A stretch of DNA of 64,000 bases from Bacteroidia bacterium. GTDB taxonomy: Bacteria > Bacteroidota > Bacteroidia > DATLTG01. Below are positions 62,133 through 64,000 of the stretch, piece by piece. The stretch covers positions 1 to 64,000 of the forward strand of contig JBDTAC010000088.1 of NCBI GenBank assembly GCA_039924845.1, given 5' to 3'. Both the position numbers and the translations under genes were made by a program. The notes beneath the pieces are model-generated. The model had not been told where the DNA came from. It searched no databases and saw only the letters and a list, made by a program, of their open reading frames with translations. Numbering within the stretch: the first letter of the stretch is position 1; each line of letters opens with the position of its first letter.

Positions 62133-63368
62133 TTATTTTTTCACTCCGTTTTCGATGATTATTTCTCGCGCCATTTTCATCGGAACGCTGATGTATTTTT
62201 TTTCCATGTAGAAAATTATTTTTTCGAGCAGCTCTTTTGAGTTATCATCCAACTGTTCCAAATCCTTCGCAAACACTTTATTAATAGCCATTTCGCGAAT
62301 TTGCTTTATTTTTTCAGGCACATCACTCATCGCCAATTCTACTTTTCGTGTTTGTAAAATTTGATAAAATTCCTGCGTACTTTCTGCTGTAATTTTTGTA
62401 CAAAAATTTAATTCGCTTTGACGTTCTTTTAAATTGTGTTCCGCAATGGATTGCAAATTATTAACGGCAATTAAATTGATATCGTAACTGTTTAAAATTT
62501 CTGGATCCAAATCGTTTGGAACGGCTAAATCAATTACCACTTTTTTTGTTTTGTCTTCGTGCAAAAGCGAAGTATAGATATCTTTTGTAATCACCGCTTC
62601 GGCAGCACCTGTGCAAGTTACAATAACATCAAATCCTGAAAAATAATTTTTCAATTCGTCTAAACCAAATGCTTTTGCATTTAATTCCGACGCTAAATTT
62701 TCTGCATTTTTAAGTGTGCGATTAAATAAAACGAAATTCGTAAACCCGTGTTTTTTCAGGTATTTCGCCATATTTGTATTGGTAATTCCAGTTCCGATAA
62801 TCAGGAAGCGCGCGTTTAAAGGCACATTCAGCTCTTTTAATTTGCGATACGCCAAGGAAACCACGGAAACAGGATGGCGCGCAATGTTTGTTTCTGTATA
62901 AATCCGTTTTGCTGTTTCAATTGTTTTTTGAATCGCCAAACGAATTAAATCTCCAGTTAAACCGAATTGTTTGGATTTCTCAAATGCGTTACGCACTTGC
63001 GTGATAATTTCGCGTTCGCCAACTACCAATGAATCAATCGAAGAAGCTACGTTGAACAAATGATTCAAGGCTTCTTCGCCTTCAAAAACAAGGGAAGATG
63101 TGCAAGCAAAATTAATTTCTTCTGTCGACCAAGAAGGATTGAAATGAGCGAAAAAGTGTTGTAAAAATTTTTGGGAAATAGTTTGAGAAGTAGACAATAA
63201 AAATTCGACGCGATTGCAAGTGGAAAGATACATTAACTCCTCTACCTTCGATTGCTTTTTGAGATATTGCAAGCGATTTTCCAACAACGATTCTTCCAAA
63301 TGGAATTTTCCCACTTCGGAAATTTGAAGCGTTTTGTAAGTAAAAGCAATGATTTTAAAAGAATTCAC
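62133..63368 (-). CDS. hemA: Glutamyl-tRNA reductase
   Basis: A 411-residue enzyme of the C5 heme route, reducing glutamyl-tRNA with NADPH. The catalytic Cys51 lies in YLSTCNRVEF. VVGEREIITQVRNAFE, a Rossmann domain with GTGITNTN and a C-terminal dimerisation helix are present. The start is GTG at 63368. It heads the heme operon; hemCD follows 39 bp later. Confidence 0.96.
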   Translation of the reverse strand: MNSFKIIAFTYKTLQISEVGKFHLEESLLENRLQYLKKQSKVEELMYLSTCNRVEFLLSTSQTISQKFLQHFFAHFNPSWSTEEINFACTSSLVFEGEEALNHLFNVASSIDSLVVGEREIITQVRNAFEKSKQFGLTGDLIRLAIQKTIETAKRIYTETNIARHPVSVVSLAYRKLKELNVPLNARFLIIGTGITNTNMAKYLKKHGFTNFVLFNRTLKNAENLASELNAKAFGLDELKNYFSGFDVIVTCTGAAEAVITKDIYTSLLHEDKTKKVVIDLAVPNDLDPEILNSYDINLIAVNNLQSIAEHNLKERQSELNFCTKITAESTQEFYQILQTRKVELAMSDVPEKIKQIREMAINKVFAKDLEQLDDNSKELLEKIIFYMEKKYISVPMKMAREIIIENGVKK

Positions 63369-63454
63369 GTATCGCTATTTTCAATGGATGGCAAAGGTGG
63401 CAAAGAGATCTGTTCTAATTGTCATGGAATTGTCAGCAAAACATACGTAAAAAA

Positions 63455-63484
63455 GAAGAGCAGGTTTTTAAAAACCCGCTCTTC
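63455..63484 (-). terminator. Terminator of 63507-63920
   Basis: GAAGAGC/GCTCTTC stem plus a GGTTTTT/AAAAACC inner stem; on the minus strand it is followed by T6. Confidence 0.82.
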
Positions 63485-63506
63485 ACAAATAAATCAATAG
63501 AAAAAT

Positions 63507-63920
63507 TTATTTTACATATACTTTTTTTCCGTTGCTCATGTAATATTTTCCACCTTTTGGACCTTGAAACAAAGCGCGACCTTTTGCATCTGTTCCAACT
63601 GATTTTCCGTTTGCGCTCATGGTTGAACCAGTAGAAGTAGCTGTACTACCAGTTGTTTTGCTTGATGTGCTTGGAGTTGATTTGGCAGACGGTTTTGTTG
63701 CTGTACCACTATTTTTAGAGCTGGATTGTGTTGTTGGAGTAGTGCTGATATGAGCTTTACTTGCCGTTTTTGCACGTTTCTGAGTGGTGGTAGCAGGAAT
63801 TACTTTCCCATCTTGTTGAATTTTTTCTTGACGGATTGTTTTTACGCTCATCGCGTTTGCGCTTACAATTGCCAGAGAAGCAATCAGAACGGTCATTACT
63901 GTTGATTTTATCGTTTTCAT
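63507..63920 (-). CDS. Secreted Ser/Thr-rich protein with a PBCV-type basic C-terminal motif
   Basis: A 137-residue exported protein with signal peptide (1-23, ending ANAM). Residues 50-110 are Ser/Thr/Lys-rich low complexity. The end, GRALFQGPKGGKYYMSNGKKVYVK, resembles the PBCV-specific basic adaptor domain (GxxGGKYY...GKKVYV), which also occurs in some bacterial proteins and may bind polyanions. It has its own terminator and is the last gene of the window. Confidence 0.7.
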   Translation of the reverse strand: MKTIKSTVMTVLIASLAIVSANAMSVKTIRQEKIQQDGKVIPATTTQKRAKTASKAHISTTPTTQSSSKNSGTATKPSAKSTPSTSSKTTGSTATSTGSTMSANGKSVGTDAKGRALFQGPKGGKYYMSNGKKVYVK

Positions 63921-64000
63921 GTTTTTTGGTTTTTAGACTTTTGTTTTATGTTTTACAAAAGTAGGTTAATTATTTTTTGAAAAGAATACTTCCAATTGTC

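Noticed and set aside
1-64000. tRNA, rRNA and other structured RNA genes
   Set aside because: No cloverleaf, GGTTCGAATCC-type arm or known RNA motif was seen on reading; a covariance-model scan would settle it.

Overview
The window is a low-GC chromosomal segment of a Bacteroidota bacterium. The evidence is a type IX secretion (T9SS) set (PorP/SprF protein, PorE-like OmpA protein, type A and type B C-terminal sorting domains), Bacteroidota-only families (DUF3127, DUF4290, DUF5606), TAnnTTTG-type -7 boxes, and almost no Shine-Dalgarno sites. Three proteins with DUF3494 (ice-binding-like) domains suggest a cold or surface-associated lifestyle; that is inference. No tRNA, rRNA, CRISPR array, transposase or phage module was seen.

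Layout. (1) 0-3.7 kb: superoxide dismutase, a DUF3127 protein, a flavin reductase-like protein and two exported proteins of unknown role. (2) 3.8-27.4 kb: an accessory stress and surface block, almost all on the minus strand. It holds three DUF3494 proteins, a CsbD-like protein with tandem repeats, an HPF/RaiA plus baeRF-like pair, a YtxH/holin-like/small membrane protein operon, a lone CheY-like receiver, a lipoprotein/beta-barrel/lmo0937-like operon, a long operon (DUF3494 T9SS substrate, PorP/SprF, PorE-like OmpA, MddA-like methyltransferase), catalase, alcohol dehydrogenase, a cysteine-rich copper-binding protein, two redox enzymes and a slipin. (3) 27.5-32.2 kb: TetR, TolC, EmrA, EmrB efflux operon. 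(4) 33.7-36 kb: acpP-fabF-rnc. (5) 36-47 kb: beta-barrel protein, PaaZ-like enzyme, two glycosyltransferase-like proteins, SDR enzyme, TonB-dependent receptor. (6) 47-56.5 kb: DUF4290, murA, TlpA-like thioredoxin, grpE-dnaJ, NatAB-like ABC exporter, Ppx/GppA, NtrC-like regulator. (7) 56.5-64 kb: DinB-like, DUF5606, dprA, and a heme operon hemA-hemCD-hemB.

The most notable finding is a probable undescribed regulon. Ten transcription units between 3.8 and 27.4 kb carry the same promoter geometry. In the direction of transcription it reads TGTGAATGATGTAA, then 16 bases, TGTAA, then 22 bases, then a CAnnTTTG -7 box. The two TGTAA repeats are 21 bp apart (two helical turns) and the spacing varies by at most 1 bp over all ten sites. 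It ties ice-binding-like proteins, a T9SS surface operon, ribosome-hibernation and envelope-stress proteins and redox enzymes to one unknown activator. Two DUF3494 genes 15 kb apart also share a 110-bp leader with only three mismatches.

The second notable feature is an iterated AT palindrome, A5-6 T(T, A or TA) A T5-6, usually flanked by TTG/TTC and CAA/GAA. I count about 48 copies by eye, in intergenic DNA and inside genes (where it encodes KIIF, KNNF, KNYF or KIFF). It is dense outside the 3.8-27.4 kb block and nearly absent inside it, so that block probably has a different history. The TTAA-centred form sits mainly in terminator-like hairpins.
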